Below, piece after piece: positions 7,951 through 15,523 of a stretch of 64,000 bases of DNA (the first letter of the stretch is position 1; each line of letters begins with the position of its first letter). Position numbers and translations under genes: made by a program. The notes under the pieces are model-generated. The model saw only the letters and a list, made by a program, of their open reading frames with translations, was not told the origin of the DNA and searched no databases. Origin of the DNA: Microbacterium sp. SYP-A9085 (GTDB lineage: Bacteria > Actinomycetota > Actinomycetes > Actinomycetales > Microbacteriaceae); contig NZ_WJII01000007.1 of assembly GCF_009649635.1 (NCBI RefSeq), positions 62,001 through 126,000 on the forward strand, given 5' to 3'.

Positions 7951-9897
7951 TCAGCCGATGACGAAGCCAGTGATCGTGATGCGTGTGTGGGGCGGCTGGA
8001 GTGATCCGGCCGGCGGATCGATGGAGGTGACCTTGTACGCTCCCCAGAAGAATCGGGGTGGGAGGGCGTCGGTTTCGACGGCGAAGCCAGCGCGTTGGAG
8101 CCGCTCGACTGCGTCGTTGAGCTTGTCATCGATCACGTTCGGTACGGCAATGGGCTGCGGGCCCTTCGACACGACGAGCGTCGTGGTGTCGCCGGGGCGC
8201 CACCATCCGCCGCCCGAGCGCGCCGCCATGCTGATGACGGAGCCGGACTTCACGTCGTCGCTGTACTGCTCGGACGTGCCCTTCACGGTGATCCCGGCGT
8301 CCTTCAGCGTGGCGGTGGCCTCCTCGGCCGGCGTGCCCACCACGGAGGGGAGCTTGCCCAGCGACACCCACAGCGTCGCCGCGTCGCCTTGGTGCGCAGC
8401 GCAGCCATCCCCGCAGGCGACGGCGTCTCCGCCGGCGGCCGGCTGGAGCACCGTGCCGACGACGGTGCCGGCCGCGGCATCCGTGTAGAACGTGGCGCTC
8501 TTCTCGGCGACGTCGATCTTGTCGTCCGTGAGGACGCCGCGCGCCTCCTGCTCGGTCTTGCCGATGAGCTTGCCGATCGTCACCGCGGCCGGTCCGAGCG
8601 ACACGACGACGTCGACCGACGCGTTCTTGTCGACCCGGGTGCCCGGACCCGGCGCCGTCCGGATCACGGTGCCCACGGCGACATCCAGGCTGTTCTCGTC
8701 CTTGCGCACGGCCTTCAGGCTCTGGTCGGTCAGCGCGTGCTGCGCCTGCGCGTATGTCTTTCCGGCCAGTGCCGGCACGGCCACGAGCGAGCCCGGCCCC
8801 GATCCGAACCACCATCCGCCGGCGCCCGCGAGCACGGCCAGCAGCACCACGAGCACGACCAGCCACGCGCCCTTCGCCCGGCGCCGGGTGGTGCGGCGTC
8901 GCAGGCGCGTCGCGTTGTCGTCGTCCTCCGCCGGGATGCCGGGGGATGCCGCGACCACGGCCGGCAGCACCTTCGTCACCTCGCCGGTGTCCAGGCGATC
9001 GGTGGTCACCCGGCCGGGCACCGCCAGGGTCCGCTGCACCTGCGGGGCTATCCCCAGCTGGTCCTCGATCTCGCGGAGTCGGCGCAGCATTTCCGCGGCA
9101 TCCACCGGCCGCTCGTCGGGTACCCTCTCGGTCGCCCACAGCACGAGCTCGTCCAGCGGCTCCGGCACTCCCGGGTTGCGCACGCTCGGGCGCGGCACCG
9201 AGTCGGTGGCGTGCTGGAACGCTATCTGCATCGGCTGCTCGCCCTTGTACGGCTGCTCGCCGGTGAGCATCTCGTACAGCATGATCCCGAGCGCGTAGAT
9301 GTCGCTGCGCGCATCAGCCGTCCCGCGCGTGACGAGCTCGGGCGCCAGGTACGCGATGGTCCCCATCAGCAGCTGCCCGCTCGCCGTGTTCGCGGTCGTG
9401 GCGCGCGCCAGGCCGAAGTCGCCGATCTTGATCCGGCCGTCCTCCGCCAGCAGCACGTTCTCGGGCTTCACATCCCGGTGCACGATGCCCGCGCGGTGCG
9501 CGGCGGCCAGGCCCGACAGCACCGCGTCCATGATCGTCACCGTCTGCGGCACCGTGAGGCGCTTCTGCTCGCGCAGCAGCTCGCGCAGCGTGATCCCGGG
9601 CAGATACTCCATGACCAGGTAGGCCATCTCGCCTTCCTGCCCCTGGTCGAACACGTTCACCACGTGCGGGTCGGCCAGCCGGGCCGCCGCCCGCGCCTCC
9701 TGGATGAACCGGCTCTGGAACACGGCATCGTCGCTGAGGTGGCTGTGCATCACCTTCAGCGCTATCCGCCGCTCGAGCCGCAGGTCGGTCGCCACGTACA
9801 CGGTCGCCATGCCGCCGCGCGCGATGCGCGCGCGGACCCGGTACCGGCCGTCGACGAGACGGCCGATCAGCGGGTCGGCCTGCTGACTCGTGCTCAC
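7951..9897 (-). CDS. pknL: PASTA-domain Ser/Thr protein kinase, PknL-type
   Basis: 648 residues, GTG start. The kinase domain spans 17-275: glycine loop IARGGMATVY, Lys48, HRDVKPEN with catalytic Asp142, and DFG at Asp160. One membrane helix lies at about 344-364 after a basic stretch. Residues 370-648 form four PASTA repeats outside the cell, which in this family bind peptidoglycan fragments or lipid II. The second PASTA repeat carries two cysteines four residues apart, which is unusual. Kinases of this type phosphorylate division and wall proteins. Neighbouring an Rv2175c-like gene, polyprenyl synthase and aroG, it matches pknL by position, although the mycobacterial PknL lacks PASTA repeats. 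TAGACT at 9909-9904 sits 6 nt before the GTG. Confidence 0.9.
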   Translation of the reverse strand: MSTSQQADPLIGRLVDGRYRVRARIARGGMATVYVATDLRLERRIALKVMHSHLSDDAVFQSRFIQEARAAARLADPHVVNVFDQGQEGEMAYLVMEYLPGITLRELLREQKRLTVPQTVTIMDAVLSGLAAAHRAGIVHRDVKPENVLLAEDGRIKIGDFGLARATTANTASGQLLMGTIAYLAPELVTRGTADARSDIYALGIMLYEMLTGEQPYKGEQPMQIAFQHATDSVPRPSVRNPGVPEPLDELVLWATERVPDERPVDAAEMLRRLREIEDQLGIAPQVQRTLAVPGRVTTDRLDTGEVTKVLPAVVAASPGIPAEDDDNATRLRRRTTRRRAKGAWLVVLVVLLAVLAGAGGWWFGSGPGSLVAVPALAGKTYAQAQHALTDQSLKAVRKDENSLDVAVGTVIRTAPGPGTRVDKNASVDVVVSLGPAAVTIGKLIGKTEQEARGVLTDDKIDVAEKSATFYTDAAAGTVVGTVLQPAAGGDAVACGDGCAAHQGDAATLWVSLGKLPSVVGTPAEEATATLKDAGITVKGTSEQYSDDVKSGSVISMAARSGGGWWRPGDTTTLVVSKGPQPIAVPNVIDDKLNDAVERLQRAGFAVETDALPPRFFWGAYKVTSIDPPAGSLQPPHTRITITGFVIG

Positions 9898-9909
9898 TCT
9901 CGAAGTCTA
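9898..9909 (-). promoter_or_regulatory. -10 box for the PASTA kinase, leaderless spacing
   Basis: On the minus strand TAGACT (9909-9904) is followed by 6 nt and then the GTG start at 9897. No Shine-Dalgarno is present. Confidence 0.6.
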
Positions 9910-9940
9910 CGGATGAGCGGCTGAAAGCCGGGGGAGCGGC

Positions 9941-11230
9941 TCACCCGCCGATGGCGGCCAGCCACGCGTACGCGGGCTTCTCCCACTGCGCGTACAGGCT
10001 CGGATACGCGGAGATCTGCACCGCCTGCGCCGCCGCCGCGAAGCTCATCGACTCCCACCCGGGGATGTCGAGCAGCCCGCGCGTGCGGGTGCCGTTGGGG
10101 TCGGTCGGCCCGCCGAAGAACACGCGGATCGAACGGTCGGCGTCGCGCACCTGCGCCGCGGTGCCCCACCCGGTGCTGGGCCGCTGCTGGAACAGCCCCA
10201 GCGAGTCGCGGTCGCCGTAGTCGAGGTTGCGCAGGCTCGACTCCTGCATTGCGGTGCCCAGTGCAATCGCCAGACCCCGCTCCGGCACGCCCAGTTGCCG
10301 GCCGACCCGTACGATCAGGCGCGCGTTGGCCGCCTGCTCGGTGGTCAGGCCTGGGATGCCGCTCGTCGGGATCGTGAGGTGCTGACCGGGGTAGATGATC
10401 GAGTTCCAGTCCAGGTCGTTCGCGTGTAGCAGCGCCGTGACGCTGACGCCGTGCCGCGCGGCGATGTCCGACATCGTGTCGCCGCCGCGGACCGCGTAGG
10501 CGGCACCCGGCGCGACGGTGCCCACCGACGCGGGGGAGCCCGTCACCGGCGTCGAGTCGGCCGCGCGCTTCGGAGCGATGGTGGGCACGGGTGCCGCCGG
10601 CGTCGCCGGTGCGGTGCCGGGGATCACGATCTTCTGACCAGGGTGGATGATCGACGACCAGCGCAGGTGGTTGGCCGTGAGCACCGCCTGGGTGGAGGCG
10701 CCGTGCCGGCGCGCTATTGCGCTGACGGTGTCGCCGGAGCGCACCGTGTAGGTGGCGCCCTCCGTGCTCGGCGCCGGTGCCTTCGCCGGCTTCGGCGTGG
10801 CACTGTGCTTCGGCGCGGGCGGCGCCTTGTGCGCCGTGCCGGCCGCTGTGCCGGCGGGGGCCAGGCGGAGGACCTGCCCGGGGTAGATGATCGACGACCA
10901 CCGCAGGCCGTTCCAGCTCAGCACGTCGGCCGTGCGCAGCCGGTGGCGGGCCGCGATCGCGCTGACGTTGTCGCCGCGCACGACGCGGTGGGTCGGCACC
11001 GTGCGGGCCGCCGGGGCGACAGCGGCCGGCGCGTGCACGCTCGCGGCCGCGGCGCCGAACGCGTGACCGGCGGCGCGGGCCTGCGGCAGCGTCGTGGGGG
11101 CCTTCGGCGTCATCGCCGCGCGAGCCTCGGCATGGGCCGGAACGGCGACCAGCGACAGCGCCAGTGATCCGACGATGGCCGCAGGCAGTGCGGCCGATGC
11201 GCGGCGGATCGAGATGTGTGGTTTGGGCAC
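9941..11230 (-). CDS. Secreted LysM protein with a lytic-transglycosylase-like C-terminal domain
   Basis: 429 residues from a GTG at 11230 with a strong GAGGGGGGA box 5 nt upstream; the open frame extends further but without such a site. The N-terminus (basic residues, then a hydrophobic core ending VAVPAHA-EA) is a signal peptide. Three LysM repeats follow, each starting VRGD/VRSGD/VRGGD and ending with a WSSIIYPGQ-like tail, separated by Ala/Pro/Thr linkers. LysM repeats bind the glycan strands of peptidoglycan. The last 140 residues contain AMQESSLRNLDYGDRDSLGLF, with the Glu expected of lysozyme-like transglycosylases, and FQQRPSTGWGT. It is likely a wall remodelling or lytic enzyme; its position beside the PASTA kinase is consistent with wall homeostasis. 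Confidence 0.85.
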   Translation of the reverse strand: MPKPHISIRRASAALPAAIVGSLALSLVAVPAHAEARAAMTPKAPTTLPQARAAGHAFGAAAASVHAPAAVAPAARTVPTHRVVRGDNVSAIAARHRLRTADVLSWNGLRWSSIIYPGQVLRLAPAGTAAGTAHKAPPAPKHSATPKPAKAPAPSTEGATYTVRSGDTVSAIARRHGASTQAVLTANHLRWSSIIHPGQKIVIPGTAPATPAAPVPTIAPKRAADSTPVTGSPASVGTVAPGAAYAVRGGDTMSDIAARHGVSVTALLHANDLDWNSIIYPGQHLTIPTSGIPGLTTEQAANARLIVRVGRQLGVPERGLAIALGTAMQESSLRNLDYGDRDSLGLFQQRPSTGWGTAAQVRDADRSIRVFFGGPTDPNGTRTRGLLDIPGWESMSFAAAAQAVQISAYPSLYAQWEKPAYAWLAAIGG

Positions 11231-11251
11231 GAGTTCCCCCCTCGGTGACCA

Positions 11252-11264
11252 TGACACCGTGTCA
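11252..11264. promoter_or_regulatory. Short palindrome in the divergent promoter region of the LysM gene
   Basis: TGACACCGTGTCA, a 6-bp inverted repeat around one base, lies 22 bp upstream of the LysM GTG. On the minus strand a TTGACA element (11284-11279) stands about 15 bp upstream of it. This is a candidate operator or promoter element; no regulator can be assigned. Confidence 0.35.
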
Positions 11265-11379
11265 CGGATGTCTACTAGTGTCAACTGGTGATATAGGAGA
11301 GACCGGTGGGATTGCTGTGACGAAAGTGACCATCCGCCGCGCGCGCCGCCCTCCGGGTCGGACGTGAGATAGTGGCCTC

Positions 11380-11733
11380 GTGACCGGTGAGAACCCAGCA
11401 TCCGCTCCCATCCAATGGCTCAGCCTTCCCGAGGTGGCCGCCGCCATCGGCGAGACCGTGGGACGCGTGCGCCGGATGCTGGACGACCGGCAGTTCGTCG
11501 CCTCACGACGTGACGGCGGCGTGCTGCGGATCCCCGCCGCGTTCATCGCCGACGGCCGCCCGCTCTCGTCGCTGCGCGGCACGCTGTTCGTGCTGCACGA
11601 TGCCGGCTTCTCCGACGACGAGGCCATCGACTGGCTGTTCGCCGACGAGGAGACGATAGGGATGTCGCCGCTGTCGGCGCTGCTCGCCGGGCGCAAGAGC
11701 GAGGTCAGGCGCGTCGCGCAGACCCTCGCCTGA
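11380..11733 (+). CDS. Rv2175c-like DNA-binding protein
   Basis: 117 residues with a GTG start. The sequence begins with a winged-helix-like segment, WLSLPEVAAAIGETVGRVRR, then VLRIPAAFI and a C-terminal helical part with the conserved FVLHDAGFSDDEAIDWLF. This is the pattern of Rv2175c, a small DNA-binding protein of M. tuberculosis that is phosphorylated by PknL and loses DNA binding when modified. The kinase gene lies just beyond the LysM gene here, so the same kinase-substrate relation is likely. Transcription runs opposite to the LysM gene. Confidence 0.85.
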   Translation: MTGENPASAPIQWLSLPEVAAAIGETVGRVRRMLDDRQFVASRRDGGVLRIPAAFIADGRPLSSLRGTLFVLHDAGFSDDEAIDWLFADEETIGMSPLSALLAGRKSEVRRVAQTLA

Positions 11734-11736
11734 GTC

Positions 11737-12831
11737 TTACGCGGCGCGCACGGCGGCCGCGCGGGCCAGGTCCCGCAGCCGGCCGACGGCCGCGTTGCCC
11801 AGCGGCGCGCCCGCCAGCACCCGGTCGGCCGCGCGGACATAGTCGTCGATGAGGCCCTCGACGCGGGCCAGCGCGCCGCTGTCGGTGATGGTGCGCTGCA
11901 GAGCGGCTATCTGCGCGTCGTCCAGGTCCGGGTCGCCGATGAGCTCGTCGACGGTGTGGCGCGCACCGGCCGGGAGCGCCTCGCGCGCGTACGCGACCAG
12001 GACGGTGCGCTTGCCCTCCCGCAGATCACCGCCGGCCGGCTTGCCCGTCACGCCGGCGTCGCCGAACACGCCGAGGACGTCGTCGCGCAGCTGGAACGCC
12101 ATCCCCACCGGGTGCCCGAATTCCGACAGCGCCGCGACCTGGCGCTCGTCCGCTCCGGCCAGCCGGGCCCCGATCAGCAGCGGCTGCTCCACGCTGTAGC
12201 GGGCTGATTTCAGCGACGCCACCCGCAGCGCGCGCTCGGCGTGCTCGGCGTCCGGTGCTAGCGCGTGCGCGGACTCCTCGGCCACGTCCAGGAACTGGCC
12301 GATCGTGACATCGCGCCGCATCGTCGCGTACTGCCCGCGCACCGCGGCGGCCGACTGCGGCGGAAGCGCGCCCAGCCCCTGCTCGAGCAGGTCGTCGCTG
12401 AGGGCGACGAGCAGGTCGCCGAGGAGGATGCCGCCGGCGCGGCCGAACGCCTCCGCATCGCCGGTCCATCCCTCGCGCCGATGGGCCGCCTCGATCAGCC
12501 GATGGGCGGAGCGGCGGCCCCGGCGGGTATCGGAGTTGTCGATGATGTCGTCGTGCACGAGCGCCGCGGCGTGGAAGACCTCCAGCGCCGCCGCCGTGGT
12601 GATCACGGCCGGAGTCGGGTCCGTGGCCTGGCCGGCGTACTCGGCGACGGCCTGGAATCCGGTGACGCAGAAACGCGCCCGCAGGCGCTTGCCGCCGGCG
12701 ACCGCGCCGACCGCGGCATCCATCAGCATCCGGGCCTGCGGACCGAAATCCGACGCCTGTGCGCGCTGCCCCGAGAAGAAGTCATCCAGTTGCTGGGAAA
12801 GCGCCGCGATCACGTCGGGGGAGGGTGCCAC
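11737..12831 (-). CDS. Polyprenyl diphosphate synthase (trans-isoprenyl synthase)
   Basis: 364 residues, GTG start. It chains isopentenyl diphosphate onto an allylic primer to give geranylgeranyl or longer diphosphates for menaquinone or carotenoids. The first aspartate-rich motif is LVHDDIIDNSDTRRG, the second AFQLRDDVLGVFGD. GKRLRARFCV near residue 50 provides the Lys/Arg substrate contacts. Chain length cannot be read safely from the sequence. It is the positional counterpart of idsA2 next to Rv2175c in M. tuberculosis. The gene ends 3 bp from the convergent Rv2175c-like stop. A TAGGCT box 6 nt before the GTG suggests a leaderless mRNA. Confidence 0.9.
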   Translation of the reverse strand: MAPSPDVIAALSQQLDDFFSGQRAQASDFGPQARMLMDAAVGAVAGGKRLRARFCVTGFQAVAEYAGQATDPTPAVITTAAALEVFHAAALVHDDIIDNSDTRRGRRSAHRLIEAAHRREGWTGDAEAFGRAGGILLGDLLVALSDDLLEQGLGALPPQSAAAVRGQYATMRRDVTIGQFLDVAEESAHALAPDAEHAERALRVASLKSARYSVEQPLLIGARLAGADERQVAALSEFGHPVGMAFQLRDDVLGVFGDAGVTGKPAGGDLREGKRTVLVAYAREALPAGARHTVDELIGDPDLDDAQIAALQRTITDSGALARVEGLIDDYVRAADRVLAGAPLGNAAVGRLRDLARAAAVRAA

Positions 12832-12866
12832 GGGCCTAGCCTAGTGATCGGAGCCACGAGTAGACT
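12832..12866. promoter_or_regulatory. Divergent -10 boxes for polyprenyl synthase and the DUF3040 gene
   Basis: TAGGCT on the minus strand (12843-12838) stands 6 nt before the synthase GTG, leaderless spacing. TAGACT on the plus strand (12861-12866) precedes the DUF3040 ATG by 30 nt, leaving room for the GAGGGGG ribosome binding site. Confidence 0.55.
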
Positions 12867-12896
12867 GTTGGGAAGATTTTCACCCGAGGGGGATGC

Positions 12897-13259
12897 ATGC
12901 CACTCTCCGAACAAGAGCAGCGCCTGCTCGATGAGATGGAACGCCATCTCATGCACAACGACGCCGACGTCGTCCACACGTCGCGTGAGGGTCGCTCCCT
13001 CAGCTACCGCAACATCGTGTACGGCACCGTGCTGGTGCTGATCGGGCTGGGCGGCCTCATCGCCGGCGTCGCCGTTCCCCTCGTCGTCGTCGGTGTGATC
13101 GGCTTCGTTCTCATGCTCGGCGGGGTCGTCCTCGCCGTCACCCCGATGCGCGGCCCGCTCAAGGGCGGCGCGCCCCGATCCACTCCCGCGGGCAAGCCCG
13201 CAGCCTCCTTCATGGACCGCATGAACGACCGATGGGATCGCCGCCAGCAGGACCGCTGA
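12897..13259 (+). CDS. DUF3040 family membrane protein
   Basis: 120 residues. It begins with the family signature [18 protein letters not shown], then two hydrophobic segments at about 43-85 ([16 protein letters not shown] and [19 protein letters not shown]), and ends in a basic, Pro-rich tail. DUF3040 proteins are small actinobacterial membrane proteins of unknown function that commonly sit just upstream of mraZ, as here. The second of two close ATGs is used, 7 nt after GAGGGGG. A strong terminator follows, separating it from the mraZ operon. Confidence 0.9.
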   Translation: MPLSEQEQRLLDEMERHLMHNDADVVHTSREGRSLSYRNIVYGTVLVLIGLGGLIAGVAVPLVVVGVIGFVLMLGGVVLAVTPMRGPLKGGAPRSTPAGKPAASFMDRMNDRWDRRQQDR

Positions 13260-13287
13260 TCCACCGGCCGACACCGGCCGCACAACG

Positions 13288-13315
13288 ACACCGACCTCCG
13301 GGTCGGTGTTTTTTT
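13288..13315 (+). terminator. Rho-independent terminator after the DUF3040 gene
   Basis: ACACCGACC, a 4-nt loop, the complementary GGTCGGTGT, then seven T residues. One of the few classical U-tailed terminators in the window. Confidence 0.9.
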
Positions 13316-13353
13316 GTGCCCTCGGGGAGGGTCCGGGGAGGAAATCCACGCGC

Positions 13354-13389
13354 GGTGGTGGTGAAGTGGGGGATAGTGGAGTAAAGTGG
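13354..13389 (+). promoter_or_regulatory. MraZ operator with the dcw promoter
   Basis: AGTGG occurs at 13365, 13375 and 13385, exactly 10 bp apart, with a further GGTGG at 13354. Direct GTGG-type repeats with one helical turn between them are the known binding site of MraZ. The array lies 43-78 bp upstream of mraZ, so MraZ should repress its own operon. The -10 is probably within or just after the array. Confidence 0.8.
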
Positions 13390-13431
13390 CGACAAACCTC
13401 GGGGGGCCGGACGAAGGGGGGTGATCCGGCG

Positions 13432-13863
13432 ATGTTGCTGGGTACGCACAGTCCGAAGCTCGACGACAAGGGCCGGGTCATCCTGCCCGCGAAGTTCCGT
13501 GACGATCTCGGAGCCGGCGTCGTCGTCACGCGCGGCCAGGAGCGCTGCCTCTACGTGTTCGCGACCGACGAGTTCGAGCGCATCCACGAGCGCATCCGTG
13601 AGGCGCCGCTGACGAACAAGCAGGCGCGCGACTTCCTGCGCATGTTCCTGTCCGGCGCCAGCGCGGAGAAGCCGGACGGCCAGAACCGCATCACCATTCC
13701 CGTGCCGCTGCGCACGTACGCCGGGCTGCAGAAGGAGCTCGTGGTCACGGGGGTGGGCGCACACGCCGAGATCTGGGATGCCGACGCGTGGAACGCGTAT
13801 GCAGCCAGCAATGAGGAGACCTACGCCGACATGGAGCAGGAGGTGATTCCGGGACTGTTCTGA
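13432..13863 (+). CDS. mraZ: Transcriptional regulator MraZ
   Basis: 143 residues from the ATG at 13432, about 10 nt after AAGGGGGG; the longer open frame runs back through the operator and is not used. The protein has the two AbrB-like SpoVT repeats of Mra[17 protein letters not shown] at the N-terminus and [18 protein letters not shown] in the second half, each with the conserved Arg-Ile/Val-x-Ile/Leu-Pro core. MraZ binds GTGG repeats and controls the division and cell wall cluster. It is the first gene of the dcw operon here. Confidence 0.95.
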   Translation: MLLGTHSPKLDDKGRVILPAKFRDDLGAGVVVTRGQERCLYVFATDEFERIHERIREAPLTNKQARDFLRMFLSGASAEKPDGQNRITIPVPLRTYAGLQKELVVTGVGAHAEIWDADAWNAYAASNEETYADMEQEVIPGLF

Positions 13864-13969
13864 TCCCTGTTCGTGATGCCCAGCCGCTCACGCCCTGTCT
13901 CACCTTCCCCGGTGACAGGTCAGAGCGGATGGGGATCAGGATCCGGGATCAGGACCACCGATCTCCGCC

Positions 13970-14938
13970 ATGGACATCCGCGACATCCACACCCCCGTCA
14001 TGCTGGACCGCTGCGTCGAGCTGCTCGCCCCTGCCCTCGAGGCTCCGGATGCGGTGCTCGTCGACGCCACGCTCGGGATGGGTGGGCACACCGAGGCGTT
14101 CCTGGAGCGCTTCCCGGCGCTGCACGTGATAGGCCTGGACCGCGACCAGGACGCGCTGCGGATAGCGGGACGGCGCCTGGACCGCTTCGCGTCCCGGCTC
14201 ACGCTCGTGCACACCGTGTACGACGGCATCGGCGACGCCATAGCCACCAGCGGACGCGGAACCGTCGACGCGATCCTCTTCGACCTGGGCGTCTCGTCGC
14301 TGCAGCTGGACGAGGCCGCGCGCGGCTTCGCGTACGCGCACGACGCGCCGCTGGACATGCGCATGGACCAGTCGGCCGGGATCACCGCGGCCGACGTGCT
14401 CGCGACGTACGGCGAGGGAGACCTGCGCCGCATCTTCGAGCGGTACGGCGAGGAGAAGCTCGCCGGCCGCTACGCGCGCGCCATCATCGCCGCCCGCGCG
14501 CACGAGCCGATCCGTCGGTCCGGCCGCCTCGTGCAGATCCTGTCCGACGCCACGCCGGCCGCCGCCCAGCGCTCCGGGCACCCGGCCAAGCGCGTCTTCC
14601 AGGCGCTGCGCATCGAGGTCAACGCCGAGCTCGCCGCCCTCGAGCGCGCGGTGCCCGCCGCACTGGGTGCCCTCCGCGTGGGCGGGCGGATCGTCGTGCT
14701 CTCCTACCAGTCCCTCGAAGACCGCCTCGTCAAGCGCGCGTTCGCGCAGGCCGCGGCATCCACCGCCCCCGCGGGACTGCCCGTGGAGCTGCCCGAGCAC
14801 GCCCCGCGCTTCCGGTTCCTCGTGAAGGGCGCCGAGCTCGCCCCCGACGATGAGCGGGCCCGCAACCCCCGGGCCACCCCGGTGCGCCTGCGCGCCGTCG
14901 AGCGGGTGCGGGACGACGTCGCGAAGGAGAACGCATGA
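13970..14938 (+). CDS. rsmH: 16S rRNA (cytosine-1402-N4)-methyltransferase RsmH
   Basis: 322 residues. It methylates C1402 of 16S rRNA with S-adenosylmethionine. The SAM-binding motif [14 protein letters not shown] is near residue 26, [16 protein letters not shown] near 101 and LDMRMDQ near 124, all family hallmarks; [12 protein letters not shown] and [10 protein letters not shown] follow. About 105 nt separate it from mraZ and include a short inverted repeat (CCTGTC/GACAGG). The stop overlaps the start of ftsL in an ATGA. Confidence 0.95.
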   Translation: MDIRDIHTPVMLDRCVELLAPALEAPDAVLVDATLGMGGHTEAFLERFPALHVIGLDRDQDALRIAGRRLDRFASRLTLVHTVYDGIGDAIATSGRGTVDAILFDLGVSSLQLDEAARGFAYAHDAPLDMRMDQSAGITAADVLATYGEGDLRRIFERYGEEKLAGRYARAIIAARAHEPIRRSGRLVQILSDATPAAAQRSGHPAKRVFQALRIEVNAELAALERAVPAALGALRVGGRIVVLSYQSLEDRLVKRAFAQAAASTAPAGLPVELPEHAPRFRFLVKGAELAPDDERARNPRATPVRLRAVERVRDDVAKENA

Positions 14939-15519
14939 GCGCGCCCCTGGCGACACCCCTCGCCCCCCGCGCAGTGCCCGCTCCGTCGCGGCGCGAGCGG
15001 CCGGGCCTGCGCGCCGTCGAGGTGCCCGCTCGCCGCCGCCGCCCCCGCCTGCTGTACGGGCTCGTGGCCGTCGCTGGGGCGCTGGCCATCGTCGGCACGC
15101 AGATGGTGCTCTCGGTGATGACCACGCAGAGCTCGTATGAGCTCGCGCAGCTCACATCGCAGCAGCGCCAGCTGACGTGGCAGAAGCAGATCCTCGGCGA
15201 CCAGGTCACCGGCCTCAGTTCGCCGCAGTACCTCGCGGCGAACGCCGCGGCTCTCGGTATGGTCGTGGACGAGTCGCCCAGCTACCTGCGGCTGTCCGAC
15301 GGCGCCATCCTCGGCGCCGGCAAGCCCGCGAAGGGCACTTCCTCGGTCGACCCGCTGCGGCGCGGCGGCGTCGCGAACAAGCTCATCGCCGGCACGCCCC
15401 TGGTCACCGAGCCCGGGGCGACGATCAATGGCTCGACGGCCACGAAGAGCACCTCCGCCACCGAATCCGTGACCCCGGTCCCCGTCACCGACGGCCTGCC
15501 CACGGTCCGCACGCGCTGA
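14935..15519 (+). CDS. ftsL: Division protein FtsL-like
   Basis: 194 residues, ATGA overlap with rsmH. A basic Pro/Arg-rich cytoplasmic tail of about 38 residues is followed by one membrane helix ([21 protein letters not shown]). A leucine/glutamine-rich coiled-coil stretch comes next ([19 protein letters not shown]), with [10 protein letters not shown] after it, as in FtsL. FtsL joins FtsQ and DivIC to activate the FtsWI synthase at the septum. The C-terminal 80 residues after the coiled coil are Thr/Ser/Ala-rich and make this protein longer than typical FtsL. Identification rests on architecture and position, since FtsL sequences diverge strongly. Confidence 0.8.
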   Translation: MSAPLATPLAPRAVPAPSRRERPGLRAVEVPARRRRPRLLYGLVAVAGALAIVGTQMVLSVMTTQSSYELAQLTSQQRQLTWQKQILGDQVTGLSSPQYLAANAAALGMVVDESPSYLRLSDGAILGAGKPAKGTSSVDPLRRGGVANKLIAGTPLVTEPGATINGSTATKSTSATESVTPVPVTDGLPTVRTR

Positions 15520-15523
15520 GACC

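Noticed and set aside
11231-11379. c-di-AMP (ydaO-type) riboswitch before the LysM wall hydrolase gene
   Set aside because: Such switches precede some actinobacterial wall hydrolase genes, but the gap is only 149 bp, shared with a divergent gene, and lacks the conserved motif spacing.
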